From positions 62,001 to 126,000 of the forward strand of contig NZ_NOYI01000036.1 of assembly GCF_002258785.1 (NCBI RefSeq): a DNA stretch of 64,000 nucleotides, in the 5' to 3' direction. Shown here piece after piece: positions 7,752-15,618 of the stretch. The translations under genes were made by a program, and so were the position numbers. The stretch is from Rhodococcus sp. 06-235-1A. Its GTDB lineage: Bacteria; Actinomycetota; Actinomycetes; Mycobacteriales; Mycobacteriaceae. Each line of letters starts with the position of its first letter. The stretch's first letter is position 1. Under the pieces are notes generated by a model. The model had not been told where the DNA came from. It did not search any database and saw nothing but the letters and a program-made list of their open reading frames with translations.

Positions 7752-8183
7752 ATGTCCGCTCTGCGCATTTCACAGCTGTCATCGGCGACCGGCGTCCCGG
7801 CGACCACGCTACGGTTCTACGAAAGCGAGGGCCTGCTCCCGGCGGACCGTTCGGCGAACGGTTACCGCGTTTACGACGACCGCGCTCGGCAACGCTTGGC
7901 GTTCATCACCGCCGCCAAGAGCCTGAACCTGTCGCTGCCGGAGATCAAACTTCTCCTTCGTGTCTGGGAGAAAGACTCCTGCGCAGCAGTCAAAGCCGAA
8001 CTCGGCCCCGCCATCGAGTCCCACATCGCGCACGCCAACGAATCGATCGCTCAATTGACCGCTCTGCGTGAGAGTTTGACCGACGCGCTGGCCCGGCTCG
8101 GGGACACACCCGACGCGCCGACGCCATGCAATCCGGACTGCACCTGGCTGATCTCAGCGAACACCGCGGTGGGCACCGCATGA
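7752..8183 (+). CDS. MerR-family metal sensor
   Basis: This is a protein of about 143 residues. The N-terminal winged helix (LRISQLSSATGVPATTLRFY, then YRVYDDRARQRL) is followed by a dimerisation helix and a C-terminal metal loop. It has a Cys near residue 77 (KDSCAAVKAE), the position that marks divalent-metal sensors such as ZntR, CadR and MerR. It also has a PCNPDC pair near residues 125-129. ATG 7752 was chosen because the DNA-binding domain begins there; the frame is open further upstream through the operator. It overlaps the following transporter gene by 4 bp (ATGA), so the sensor controls its own operon. Confidence 0.9.
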   Translation: MSALRISQLSSATGVPATTLRFYESEGLLPADRSANGYRVYDDRARQRLAFITAAKSLNLSLPEIKLLLRVWEKDSCAAVKAELGPAIESHIAHANESIAQLTALRESLTDALARLGDTPDAPTPCNPDCTWLISANTAVGTA

Positions 8184-9214
8184 ACATATCGAGCACCACC
8201 TCGGTGGTGGCGTGGCTGGAGAAGTTCCAGATCCCGCTCTACCTGCTGGCCCTGCTCATCGGTGGCGGTGTCGGTTTGGGTGCGCCGTCGTCGGCGCATG
8301 CGTTCGAGATTGCTATCAATCCGGTACTGATCGTGTTGCTCTACGCTACGTTCCTCGCGGTTCCGTTCTCCGCCATCGGCGCATCGCTGCGCGACGGCAC
8401 ATTCTTGCTCAGCGTCGTAGTACTGAATTTCGTGCTCGTTCCAATCGTCGTATTCGCTCTGACCCGGTTCGTTGCTGCTGATCAGGCGGTACTCGTCGGT
8501 GTGCTGTTGGTGTTGTTGGCTCCCTGCATCGACTACGTCATCGTCTTCAGTGGGTTGGCCGGTGCAGCGTCGGAACGGCTCCTCGCGAGCGCGCCGCTGT
8601 TGATGTTGTTGCAGATCGCGTTCCTGCCGCTCTACCTGTGGTTGTTCGTCGGGTCCGAGCTGGTGGAGATCATCGACATTGCACCGTTCGTCGAAGCGTT
8701 CGTGCTGTTGATCGTTGTTCCTCTGGTGTTGGCGGCCCTGACGCAAGCACTTGCGCGTCGTCGGCGTATCGGCACCCAGATCATGGATGTGATGGCCGCG
8801 GCGATGGTGCCGGTCATGATGGCCACTCTTGCCGTCGTCGTGGCATCGCAGATCGACGCAGTCCGCTCCGAAGGCTCCCAGCTGTTTGCCGCGGTGCCGA
8901 TCTTCGTCGCGTTCCTGGTCATCATGGCGGTTGTCGGATGGGCGACGGCCAGAGTGACCCGCCTGGACGTCCCGGACGCTCGGGCCTTGATCTTCTCCGG
9001 TGCCACCCGAAATTCGTTGGTCGTTCTGCCGCTGGCGCTCGCGCTGCCACCAGCACTGTCTCTTGCTGCCGTGGTCGTGGTGACGCAGACACTGGTGGAG
9101 CTGATCGGAATGGTCGCCTACGTCCGACTCATCCCCTGCCTTGTCCCAGCTCACGCTGCGAGAGCACCGGTGAAGTTCGAAACAACTCGCACGAACCAAG
9201 GCAATCCTGGGTGA
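8180..9214 (+). CDS. BASS/ACR3-superfamily exporter (arsenite-type or other metal)
   Basis: This 344-residue protein has about ten membrane segments. It resembles the bile acid:sodium symporter/ACR3 arsenite exporter superfamily: LYATFLAVPFSAIGASLRDG, VLLAPCIDYVIVFSGLAGA (with the Cys of the arsenite-exporter helix, as in the ACR3 pattern PC) and a late FSGATRNSLVVLPLALALP, equivalent to the conserved ATRNS helix. These conserved parts favour an arsenite-resistance-like pump. The overlapping MerR gene has divalent-metal cysteines, so the substrate may differ from arsenite. The C-terminal 25 residues are hydrophilic. Confidence 0.85.
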   Translation: MNISSTTSVVAWLEKFQIPLYLLALLIGGGVGLGAPSSAHAFEIAINPVLIVLLYATFLAVPFSAIGASLRDGTFLLSVVVLNFVLVPIVVFALTRFVAADQAVLVGVLLVLLAPCIDYVIVFSGLAGAASERLLASAPLLMLLQIAFLPLYLWLFVGSELVEIIDIAPFVEAFVLLIVVPLVLAALTQALARRRRIGTQIMDVMAAAMVPVMMATLAVVVASQIDAVRSEGSQLFAAVPIFVAFLVIMAVVGWATARVTRLDVPDARALIFSGATRNSLVVLPLALALPPALSLAAVVVVTQTLVELIGMVAYVRLIPCLVPAHAARAPVKFETTRTNQGNPG

Positions 9215-9384
9215 CGAGAACTGGATAAAAGCAGGTGGCGTCAGTGAGGGTGAACGAACCACGGGATCCAGTGCCGCGACCCCGTTCCACTTCCCGCGAG
9301 CATTGAGCATCGAATGGGGACTTTTCCGGCAAACGCGCCTGTGGGCTCCGCGCCCGCTACGACTGCAGTCTCTACGCTGGCACC

Positions 9385-10290
9385 GTGCCCCTGCCGACCC
9401 ATGTGACCGACCTGATCAGCTACGAATTATTGCTGTCCGTCGCCGAGCTGGGAAGCATCGGACGCGCAGGGGAGGCGCATGACATGTCGCAGCCAGCGGC
9501 GAGCGCACGCCTGAAAGCACTCGAAAGCCGCATCGGGGTAGCACTCCTGCATCGCGGGCAGCGAGGTGCCACCCTCACCGCAACCGGCGAACTGGTCGCC
9601 GGCTGGGCCGAGCGCGTCATCGCCGAAGCCGCCGAGCTCGCCACGAGCATCGCAATGCTGCGCACCGACCGCCACAGCCACATTCGTATCGCCGCAAGCC
9701 TCACCATCGCCGAATACCTCATACCGCGATGGCTCATCACACTGCGCTCCCACGACACTTCCATCACACCGACTCTCACCTCCGGAAACTCTGTCGACGT
9801 AGCCGCATCGGTGCTCGACGGCCGCGCCGACATCGGATTCGTCGAAAGCCCCGATCTGCCCAGCGGACTCCACTCGAAGGACGTTGCCCGCGACGAACTC
9901 GTCGTCGTCGTCGCCCCCGATCATCAATGGGCTCGACGAACGATCACGGCGAGCGAACTGGCCGCGACACCGCTGGTCACCCGCGAACCCGGGTCCGGCA
10001 CACGTCTCGCGCTCGAACGTGCGCTCCGGACTGCGGGCCCACTCGCCGCGCCACTGCTCGAGGTGTCCTCCACCACTGCCATCAAAGCTGCCGTCATCGG
10101 CGGCCTCGCACCGGCCGTACTCAGCTCCCTCGCGGTATCCGCCGAGATCGCCGCCGGAACGCTGGCCCGCGTTCACACAGAGGGGCTCGACCTGCGCCGG
10201 TTCCTGCGTGCCGTGTGGCCCGCGGGCCGTGAACTGCGAGGACCGTCGAGCGACCTGCTCGTCGTCGCCCTCAAATCCCCGCAGTCATAA
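9385..10290 (+). CDS. LysR-family transcriptional regulator
   Basis: This 301-residue regulator starts at GTG 9385. The winged helix-turn-helix occupies about residues 10-70, with LLLSVAELGSIGRAGEAHDM and SQPAASARLKALESRIGVAL. The periplasmic-binding-like effector domain follows, with IRIAASLTIAEYLIPRWL and DIGFVESPDLPSGL. The closest kind is the CysB/YwqM-type single-domain LTTR, but the effector cannot be read from sequence. It lies 69 bp upstream of, and in the same direction as, a TDT-family channel gene. It most likely controls that gene. Confidence 0.92.
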   Translation: MPLPTHVTDLISYELLLSVAELGSIGRAGEAHDMSQPAASARLKALESRIGVALLHRGQRGATLTATGELVAGWAERVIAEAAELATSIAMLRTDRHSHIRIAASLTIAEYLIPRWLITLRSHDTSITPTLTSGNSVDVAASVLDGRADIGFVESPDLPSGLHSKDVARDELVVVVAPDHQWARRTITASELAATPLVTREPGSGTRLALERALRTAGPLAAPLLEVSSTTAIKAAVIGGLAPAVLSSLAVSAEIAAGTLARVHTEGLDLRRFLRAVWPAGRELRGPSSDLLVVALKSPQS

Positions 10291-10359
10291 CCTGAGGTTG
10301 GGACCGGCCAGGTAATCGGTGTCTACCGGTGACGACTGTGTGCGAGGACGCTGGAAGTC

Positions 10360-11532
10360 ATGACCACGACAGCTCTGCACCGCTCCTCCATCACGTCTCG
10401 GCGCGGCGACGATACCGAGCGGCCGCGCAAGTGGCCGGTGCTCTCCGACCTCGACCACCCGAGCCAGATCTTCGAACACATCACCCCCAACTGGTTCGCC
10501 TCGGTCATGGGCACCGGTATCGTCGCCAACGCCGCCGCCACCCTGCCCGCCCACATCCCCGGACTGCACGTGTTCGCAACGATCGTGTGGATCGCAGCGT
10601 CGGTCGCCTTGATCACACTCTCCGGTGCCTTCGCAGTGCACTGGATCCGACACCGGCAGTATGCGCGTGAGCACGCCGCGCATCCGGTGATGGTGCAGTT
10701 CTACGGCGCACCCCCCATGGCGCTGCTGACCGTCGGTGCCGGGACGATGCTGCTGGGCAAAGACGTCATCGGAGCGGCGCCCGCAACCGTGATTTTTGCC
10801 GTCCTGTGGACCGCTGGCACAGCCCTCGGGCTGATCACCAGCATTCTCGTGCCCTACCTGATGATCACCGCCCACGATCACCAGACCGCCGTCGCACTCC
10901 CGGCGTGGTTGATGCCCGTCGTACCGCCGATGGTGTCCGCCTCCACCGGTGCGCTGCTGCTCCCTCATATCGCGGATGGGCAATGGCGCCTGGCCATGCT
11001 GTCCGGTTGCTACGCGATGTTCGGGCTGTCACTGATCATCGGAATGCTGACCATGACGCTCATCTACGGACGGCTCGTCCACGGCGGAATCCCGCCGGTC
11101 CAGGCAGCACCGACGGTGTGGATCACCCTCGGCATGATCGGTCAATCGATCACCGCCGCGAACCTGCTCGGCAACGATGCACCCTTGGTGTTCACCGGCG
11201 AGACCGCCTCCGTCGCAACCGGCCTGCACGTGTTCGGCATTCTGTACGGACTGACGATGGGCGGCTTCGGCGTCTTGATGTTCACCCTCGCAACCGCCCT
11301 CACCATCCATGCCGCCCAGAAGGGACTGACATTCTCACTGACCTGGTGGTCGTTCACCTTCCCCATCGGCACCTGCGTCACCGGTGCCACTGCCCTCGGC
11401 GGCGCTCTGGGGTCGGCCGCGGTCGAGGCCCTTGCAATCGGACTGTATGCGGCCTTGCTCGCAGCCTGGGGCACAGTCGCCGCCCACACTCTCCGCGGCA
11501 GCGTGCAAGGAAAACTTTTTCAACCCAGCTGA
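10360..11532 (+). CDS. TDT/SLAC1-TehA family transporter
   Basis: This 390-residue membrane protein has about ten helices. The family signature ITPNWFASVMGTGIVANAAA opens the first helix (about residues 43-62). The TDT family includes the tellurite-resistance protein TehA, malate permeases and sulfite exporters such as SSU1; all pass small anions. The upstream LysR regulator and the stress-resistance setting make export of a toxic anion plausible, but the substrate is unknown. The N-terminal 40 residues are hydrophilic. A separate short membrane-protein gene follows after 95 bp. Confidence 0.88.
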   Translation: MTTTALHRSSITSRRGDDTERPRKWPVLSDLDHPSQIFEHITPNWFASVMGTGIVANAAATLPAHIPGLHVFATIVWIAASVALITLSGAFAVHWIRHRQYAREHAAHPVMVQFYGAPPMALLTVGAGTMLLGKDVIGAAPATVIFAVLWTAGTALGLITSILVPYLMITAHDHQTAVALPAWLMPVVPPMVSASTGALLLPHIADGQWRLAMLSGCYAMFGLSLIIGMLTMTLIYGRLVHGGIPPVQAAPTVWITLGMIGQSITAANLLGNDAPLVFTGETASVATGLHVFGILYGLTMGGFGVLMFTLATALTIHAAQKGLTFSLTWWSFTFPIGTCVTGATALGGALGSAAVEALAIGLYAALLAAWGTVAAHTLRGSVQGKLFQPS

Positions 11533-11627
11533 ACCGACCGCCGGGTAGTACCCACTCGGAACGCTGATACCGAACGAACAGCGTTGATCCAATCGACCAC
11601 TGACCCCGGAAAGGACTCACGATCACG

Positions 11628-11975
11628 ATGAACACACCGAATGCAGACACACCGACTTCCGATACCCCGAGACGGGGCAGCCGCGGACGCGTCTGGGCAC
11701 GAGTCACCGAAAATTATCTGACCTGGCTGTTGCTGATGGCGGGAACAGCTGCTGCGGGGGCCTTTCTCACGGCCCTCGCCGGCGGGTTCGAGGGCTGGAC
11801 CGTCGTCGCAGCGATCGTGACAGTGGTGCTGTTCGCGGGATGTTGGTTCTCATATCGAGACGGTGCACGCCGGGGTGCCGCCGAACCACACATCATCCAG
11901 TACCACCCCGACAGCCCGGACGAGGTGATCGACATCGACACCGACACCGGCGAACGCCAGCCCCACCAGGACTGA
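11628..11975 (+). CDS. Small two-helix membrane protein, 115 aa
   Basis: A basic N-terminus (about 35 residues) is followed by two hydrophobic helices, YLTWLLLMAGTAAAGAFLTA and GWTVVAAIVTVVLFAGCWF. The acidic tail contains VIDIDTDTGERQPHQD. ATG 11628 has GGAAAGGA upstream. No family is recognised. Position suggests co-transcription with the TDT channel, perhaps as an accessory subunit. Confidence 0.65.
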   Translation: MNTPNADTPTSDTPRRGSRGRVWARVTENYLTWLLLMAGTAAAGAFLTALAGGFEGWTVVAAIVTVVLFAGCWFSYRDGARRGAAEPHIIQYHPDSPDEVIDIDTDTGERQPHQD

Positions 11976-12006
11976 CCGGTCGGAGGCAGCAGCAGCACGA
12001 TCCGCC

Positions 12007-12642
12007 CTACCTCAGCACAGTGCGGGGTTCAGGTGCCTTCTCCAGGTGCGTTGCGACCGACAGTGCTGCGTTGATCAACCGCTGGCGAGCAGCCGCCGGT
12101 GCGTGTGCGTTGCGAGCCGAGGGGTGCGGTGCCGCTATCACCGGGAGGAGGCGGGTGGGAGCAGATGCAGTGATGACGCGCATGTAGCCATCGAGAGCCT
12201 TCGCACCAAGAACGAAAACCACCTCCAGTTTCGGCAGCAAGGCCATAAGCTCGCCGACATATGGGCCCGCCTCACCGAGAACGGATGCCGTCGGCGATAC
12301 CGGATGACCGGCGTCATCGAGCACTGCCCACGGCACAATATTCCACTTGACGCACTGCACCCGGTCGATACCCGCGTCGGCGAACACCGATTTCAGCACG
12401 GGGTTCGTTCGATCTGGATTGTCGAACGAACACATGTTGGTCCCGCCCGGACGTATCGTTTTCGGCCCCGGAGACTCCAACAGCACCAGACAGCGAGCCG
12501 CGTCGCCGCCGTCGTCGGGATCGAACAGTGGAATGGACCGTGCAGTGTCGATCCTCCATCGCAACACCGACGCATTGAGTGAGCGGACCGGGGCATCGTG
12601 CGCTCGGGCGTGCTTTCCGGACCACACGTCATCATCTGTCAT
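12007..12642 (-). CDS. Uracil-DNA glycosylase superfamily protein
   Basis: This 211-residue protein has the UDG-like core. LVLLESPGPKT corresponds to the G-E-x-P-G substrate loop. WNIVPW follows the second strand (KWNIVPWAVLDDAG). LLPKLEVVFVLGAKA is the central strand, and APHPSARN is the H-P-S leucine-loop motif. Such enzymes remove uracil from DNA; relatives of this branch are common on actinobacterial mobile elements and their substrate is less certain. The substrate loop has Ser-Pro where classical family 4/5 enzymes have Ala/Pro-Pro. ATG 12642 was preferred over GTG 12651. It runs opposite to the neighbouring TDT operon. Confidence 0.85.
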   Translation of the reverse strand: MTDDDVWSGKHARAHDAPVRSLNASVLRWRIDTARSIPLFDPDDGGDAARCLVLLESPGPKTIRPGGTNMCSFDNPDRTNPVLKSVFADAGIDRVQCVKWNIVPWAVLDDAGHPVSPTASVLGEAGPYVGELMALLPKLEVVFVLGAKALDGYMRVITASAPTRLLPVIAAPHPSARNAHAPAAARQRLINAALSVATHLEKAPEPRTVLR

Positions 12643-13146
12643 ACGCCGCACTCACTGCTGACCCACGCCACACGTACTGCTGGCCATGGGGAAACGCACC
12701 GTGAGCCGTAGACGCCAGCTCTCGGTGGCTCGCCTCGACGACCACTGCTGAGCGTTTGACGACTCCGCTGCCTGAACACACCTATGAGATAACCACGACA
12801 GGCCGTGTGGTGCCTATTGCACCCGTCTTCTCATCGACTTCGATTCCAGATCAGGTCGGATACCCCCTAGGGTACTTACATACCCCCCTTGGTATATGCC
12901 ACAGTGGGTACCGAACCGACCGAAAGTATGCACGACTTTTCTGGAATGAGTCCGGAAAACGAGCGACGGACCGATGCGGTGCGGCGAACGCAGAGCCAGC
13001 GCGTTCGGACTCGGATGTCGATCCGGGGTACGTCGTCAGCGTCCCGATCTCACTCGACCGCGGTCCAGCCGTTCGGGCGGCCACGCGACCGACACGCTGT
13101 CCGAGGCACCGCATCGAAACCTGCCCGTGTCCGTGACGACTCGGTC
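12643..13146. other. Non-coding stretch around copper-type operators
   Basis: No convincing gene is seen on either strand here. The short frames lack coding character or merely continue from the anti-sigma gene. The only clear signal is the pair of TACCC-N5-GGTA boxes. It may be the upstream part of a copper operon whose genes were lost. Confidence 0.5.
12861..12894. promoter_or_regulatory. Two tandem TACCC-N5-GGTA boxes (RicR/CsoR-like copper operators)
   Basis: TACCCCCTAGGGTA (12861-12874) and TACCCCCCTTGGTA (12881-12894) each fit TACCC-N5-GGTA, the motif known for the copper repressor RicR. They are also close to CsoR boxes. Their 20-bp centre-to-centre spacing places them on one face of the helix. 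No copper gene follows closely on either side: the nearest start is the glycosylase gene 219 bp to the left. Confidence 0.6.
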
Positions 13147-13824
13147 TCAGCGAGAGGCCCGCGCGATCGTGTTGCCCGCCGGATCGTCGATCACGATCGA
13201 GTGGATGTCCTCGACAGAAAGGGACGTTGCGCCGGTCACCGCTGCTGCTCGGCTCGCGGTGACCGACCATTGAGCTGCTTGTTGTCGAGTCCCGTCGTTG
13301 CCGACCACTTGCAGAGTGAGGATGCCTGCGCCGGGGAGTTGTTGAACGTCGACGTCGATCGATGTGCCCCAGGCTTTCGTGGTGAGCTCGAGGTCACCTG
13401 TGGCCCCGACGGTGCTCGACAGAACGAGCGGGCGGGCACCCGCATCGTTCACCGTTGTCGAATCGTCGGAGCGGGCGAGGGTACTGAGCGGGACGATCGC
13501 CGCAGCGACTCCCAGAACGAGGGTCGCCGACACCGCAGTCCACACTCGCCGCCGCCTCTTCTCGGAGGTCCGTTGATGCCTCATCGCGCTCAGCAGGTGG
13601 TCGAGTCGCTGGTCTGCACCGGCCGTCGAGTGCACCGGTGAGAGATCTGCTGGCTGCCTGCGACGTCGAAGCACTCCTGCGACGGGTGCCAGGACGTCGA
13701 TTTCGGTTCGGCAGGCAAGGCAGTCGTCGAGGTGTCGTCGTACCGCTGCTCGGTCGTCGCGCTCGAGTCCGTCGAGTACGTACGCCCCGAGCAGTGGTCG
13801 GATCTCGTCGTGCGCTGAGCTCAT
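13147..13824 (-). CDS. Membrane anti-sigma factor with zinc-finger (ZAS) domain
   Basis: This protein has 225 residues. The N-terminal cytoplasmic domain has the zinc-anti-sigma motif HLDDCLAC (H-x3-C-x2-C) near residues 29-36, after HDEIRPLLGAYVLDGLE. One membrane helix (VWTAVSATLVLGVAAAIVPL) follows near residue 100. The extracytoplasmic domain contains LELTTKAWGTSIDVDVQQLP and resembles the RskA/anti-sigma-K C-terminal domain. It should bind the sigma factor encoded just upstream and release it on an envelope signal. Its start overlaps the sigma stop by 4 bp. Confidence 0.92.
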   Translation of the reverse strand: MSSAHDEIRPLLGAYVLDGLERDDRAAVRRHLDDCLACRTEIDVLAPVAGVLRRRRQPADLSPVHSTAGADQRLDHLLSAMRHQRTSEKRRRRVWTAVSATLVLGVAAAIVPLSTLARSDDSTTVNDAGARPLVLSSTVGATGDLELTTKAWGTSIDVDVQQLPGAGILTLQVVGNDGTRQQAAQWSVTASRAAAVTGATSLSVEDIHSIVIDDPAGNTIARASR

Positions 13825-14372
13825 GGAATCAATCCCAACTCGTCGAAGATCCGGCGTAGGGCACGCACAGCGTAATAGGAGCGGGACTTGACCGTGCCGA
13901 CCGCGATATCGAGGTGCGCGGCCACTTCGGAGACGGTTCGACCCTCGTAGTAGATGAGCACGATGACTGCTCGATGCTCCTCGGACAACCGACGCAGCGA
14001 CTCGTCTATGAGCCACCCGTCGAGGACCCCGCCCAATTCGTCGTCGATGCACTCGGCGGCGAGTGCGATCTGATCGTGGACGAGAGTCGGCCTGCTCGTG
14101 CTCGCCCGCCACTGATCGGTGAGTACGTTTCGCGCGATGGTCATGAGATAGGACCGCGTCGATGCTGCCGTCACATCGATGCGGTCGATCCCGCGCCACG
14201 CGCGCAACATCGTCTCCTGGACGATGTCCTCACACTGCTCGCGGGTCTGGGTGTAGCGGCTGACGAATCGAGTCACTGCGTGCTGGTGCTCGCGGAAGAG
14301 CGCCGACATGGCGACTTCGGACGCATCGACGAGCTGGTGGTTGTGCTGTGAGCCGGATTCGACACCGTCCAC
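13821..14372 (-). CDS. ECF sigma factor
   Basis: This 183-residue group 4 sigma factor has only regions 2 and 4. Region 2 runs from LFREHQHAVTRFVSRYTQTR through EDIVQETMLRAW to YLMTIARNVLTDQWR. Region 4 is LRRLSEEHRAVIVLIYYEGR, then VSEVAAHLDIAVGTVKSR. It resembles the SigL/SigK type. The GTG start at 14372 directly follows the TAG of the lipoprotein gene upstream, and the anti-sigma gene overlaps its end, so lipoprotein, sigma and anti-sigma form one operon. Autoregulation from a promoter upstream of the lipoprotein gene is expected. Confidence 0.93.
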   Translation of the reverse strand: MDGVESGSQHNHQLVDASEVAMSALFREHQHAVTRFVSRYTQTREQCEDIVQETMLRAWRGIDRIDVTAASTRSYLMTIARNVLTDQWRASTSRPTLVHDQIALAAECIDDELGGVLDGWLIDESLRRLSEEHRAVIVLIYYEGRTVSEVAAHLDIAVGTVKSRSYYAVRALRRIFDELGLIP

Positions 14373-15359
14373 CTAACTGCCCGAGCCGGAAGCGGCATCG
14401 GTGAAACCGGTCGTGGCGGCGGCGACCATGTCGAGAACAGGATTGGTCGGCGAGATCGAATGCCGAGCGGCGAGTACACGGATATCGGGGTGAGCCACGT
14501 GAACGATCCCTTCGGCATCCTGCCACGCCACGTATCGGGCGGGGAGGTCGATCCCCATGGTCTGCTGCGCTCCGACCAGCGCAGTCGAGACCGCAGGATT
14601 ACCGACGTAGGTGACCATGGTGGGCCTCAGAGGTGTCTCGGCAGCGGCGGACGCGAGATCGACGGTTGCGACTGTGGGCTGATTCTTGGCCGCGAACGCT
14701 GCCTCGTATCGGGCAATGGACGCTGCAACCGATGCATCACTGGTCTTCTCGACCAGGTATCCCGGCGCTGCGGACACATCGGTGCCCTCTGCGGCGGCCG
14801 CCGAGGATCCCGTCGCATCGGACGCGGTCGATGCCGAGCCGGCCCGGAGTCCGTCGAGGGCGTCGGACGAGACCGGGATGCCTGCGAGCGTCGCGATGTA
14901 CTCGGCGGAGTTGTATGCCAGAAACACCGTTCCGTTGGCGGCCTGCCAGACCAGGTACTTCTGTGGAAGGTCGATCGCGGCCCGTTGGTCCGCGGCGATC
15001 AACGGCGACGCCGCTTTCGGATTCCCCCCGATCACCACGGTGGTCGGGCGGATCGTCTCACCTGCTCCCTGTGCCAACTTCTCGAAATCCACAGTGGCTG
15101 CCACAGCTCCCGCCGTCTCCAGCGCGCGCTGTACCCGAGAGACCGTGTCACTCACAGAGTAGTTACTGGCGTACACCACCAGTCCGGGTTCGGACGGTGC
15201 CACATCGGGTGTCGCAGCCTTCGCGTCCGCCGACGTGGACACCGGAGTGCTCGACACCGCCACCGAACCGGTGGGTTCGGTGGAACCGCACCCGGCGAGG
15301 GCGATCACCGCCGCCGACGCGAGCAGCGACGTTGCCATACGGAACCTTGAAGTGCTCAT
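14373..15359 (-). CDS. Lipoprotein with two tandem DUF302 domains
   Basis: This 328-residue secreted lipoprotein has a lipobox, VIALAGCGS, at about residue 25, then a Ser/Thr-rich linker. Two DUF302 domains follow. The first runs from LVVYASNYSVSDTVSRVQRA to VWQAANGTVFLAYNSAEYIA. The second runs from LVEKTSDASVAASIARYEAA to VAWQDAEGIVHVAHPD. DUF302 has no settled biochemical function; it occurs in envelope and stress contexts, including metal islands. As first gene of the sigma/anti-sigma operon it is probably an envelope stress target or sensor. ATG 15359 was chosen because the signal peptide starts there. Confidence 0.88.
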   Translation of the reverse strand: MSTSRFRMATSLLASAAVIALAGCGSTEPTGSVAVSSTPVSTSADAKAATPDVAPSEPGLVVYASNYSVSDTVSRVQRALETAGAVAATVDFEKLAQGAGETIRPTTVVIGGNPKAASPLIAADQRAAIDLPQKYLVWQAANGTVFLAYNSAEYIATLAGIPVSSDALDGLRAGSASTASDATGSSAAAAEGTDVSAAPGYLVEKTSDASVAASIARYEAAFAAKNQPTVATVDLASAAAETPLRPTMVTYVGNPAVSTALVGAQQTMGIDLPARYVAWQDAEGIVHVAHPDIRVLAARHSISPTNPVLDMVAAATTGFTDAASGSGS

Positions 15360-15618
15360 CACGTGTCCTGTCCTCGTGCCCACGCCAGCGGTGGGCTTCA
15401 CTGTGGTGTACGCACACCGAGCCTGAGGGGTTCACCCGAACCGAAGTTCCCTCCGGCGATTGCTCCCGGAATGTCGGTGCACCGGAGGGCGACACAGTCG
15501 AGTTCACGCAAGCGGAGATCTGATCGATCGGTTCACCCCGGTCTCGTCGAGCGTCTCCACGCCACAGAAGCGGCCTGAACGGGTGCAGGGACCATCTTCG
15601 CGGCACGAACGGCCGACC

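Noticed and set aside
12889-13641. 250-codon plus-strand frame
   Set aside because: It is antisense to the anti-sigma gene, with Arg-rich shadow composition; the copper boxes do not make it a gene.
13825-14199. Long N-terminal extension of the anti-sigma frame
   Set aside because: The extension overlaps the sigma gene in another frame and is Arg-rich shadow sequence. The start at 13824 gives the zinc-finger domain and a 4-bp overlap with the sigma stop.
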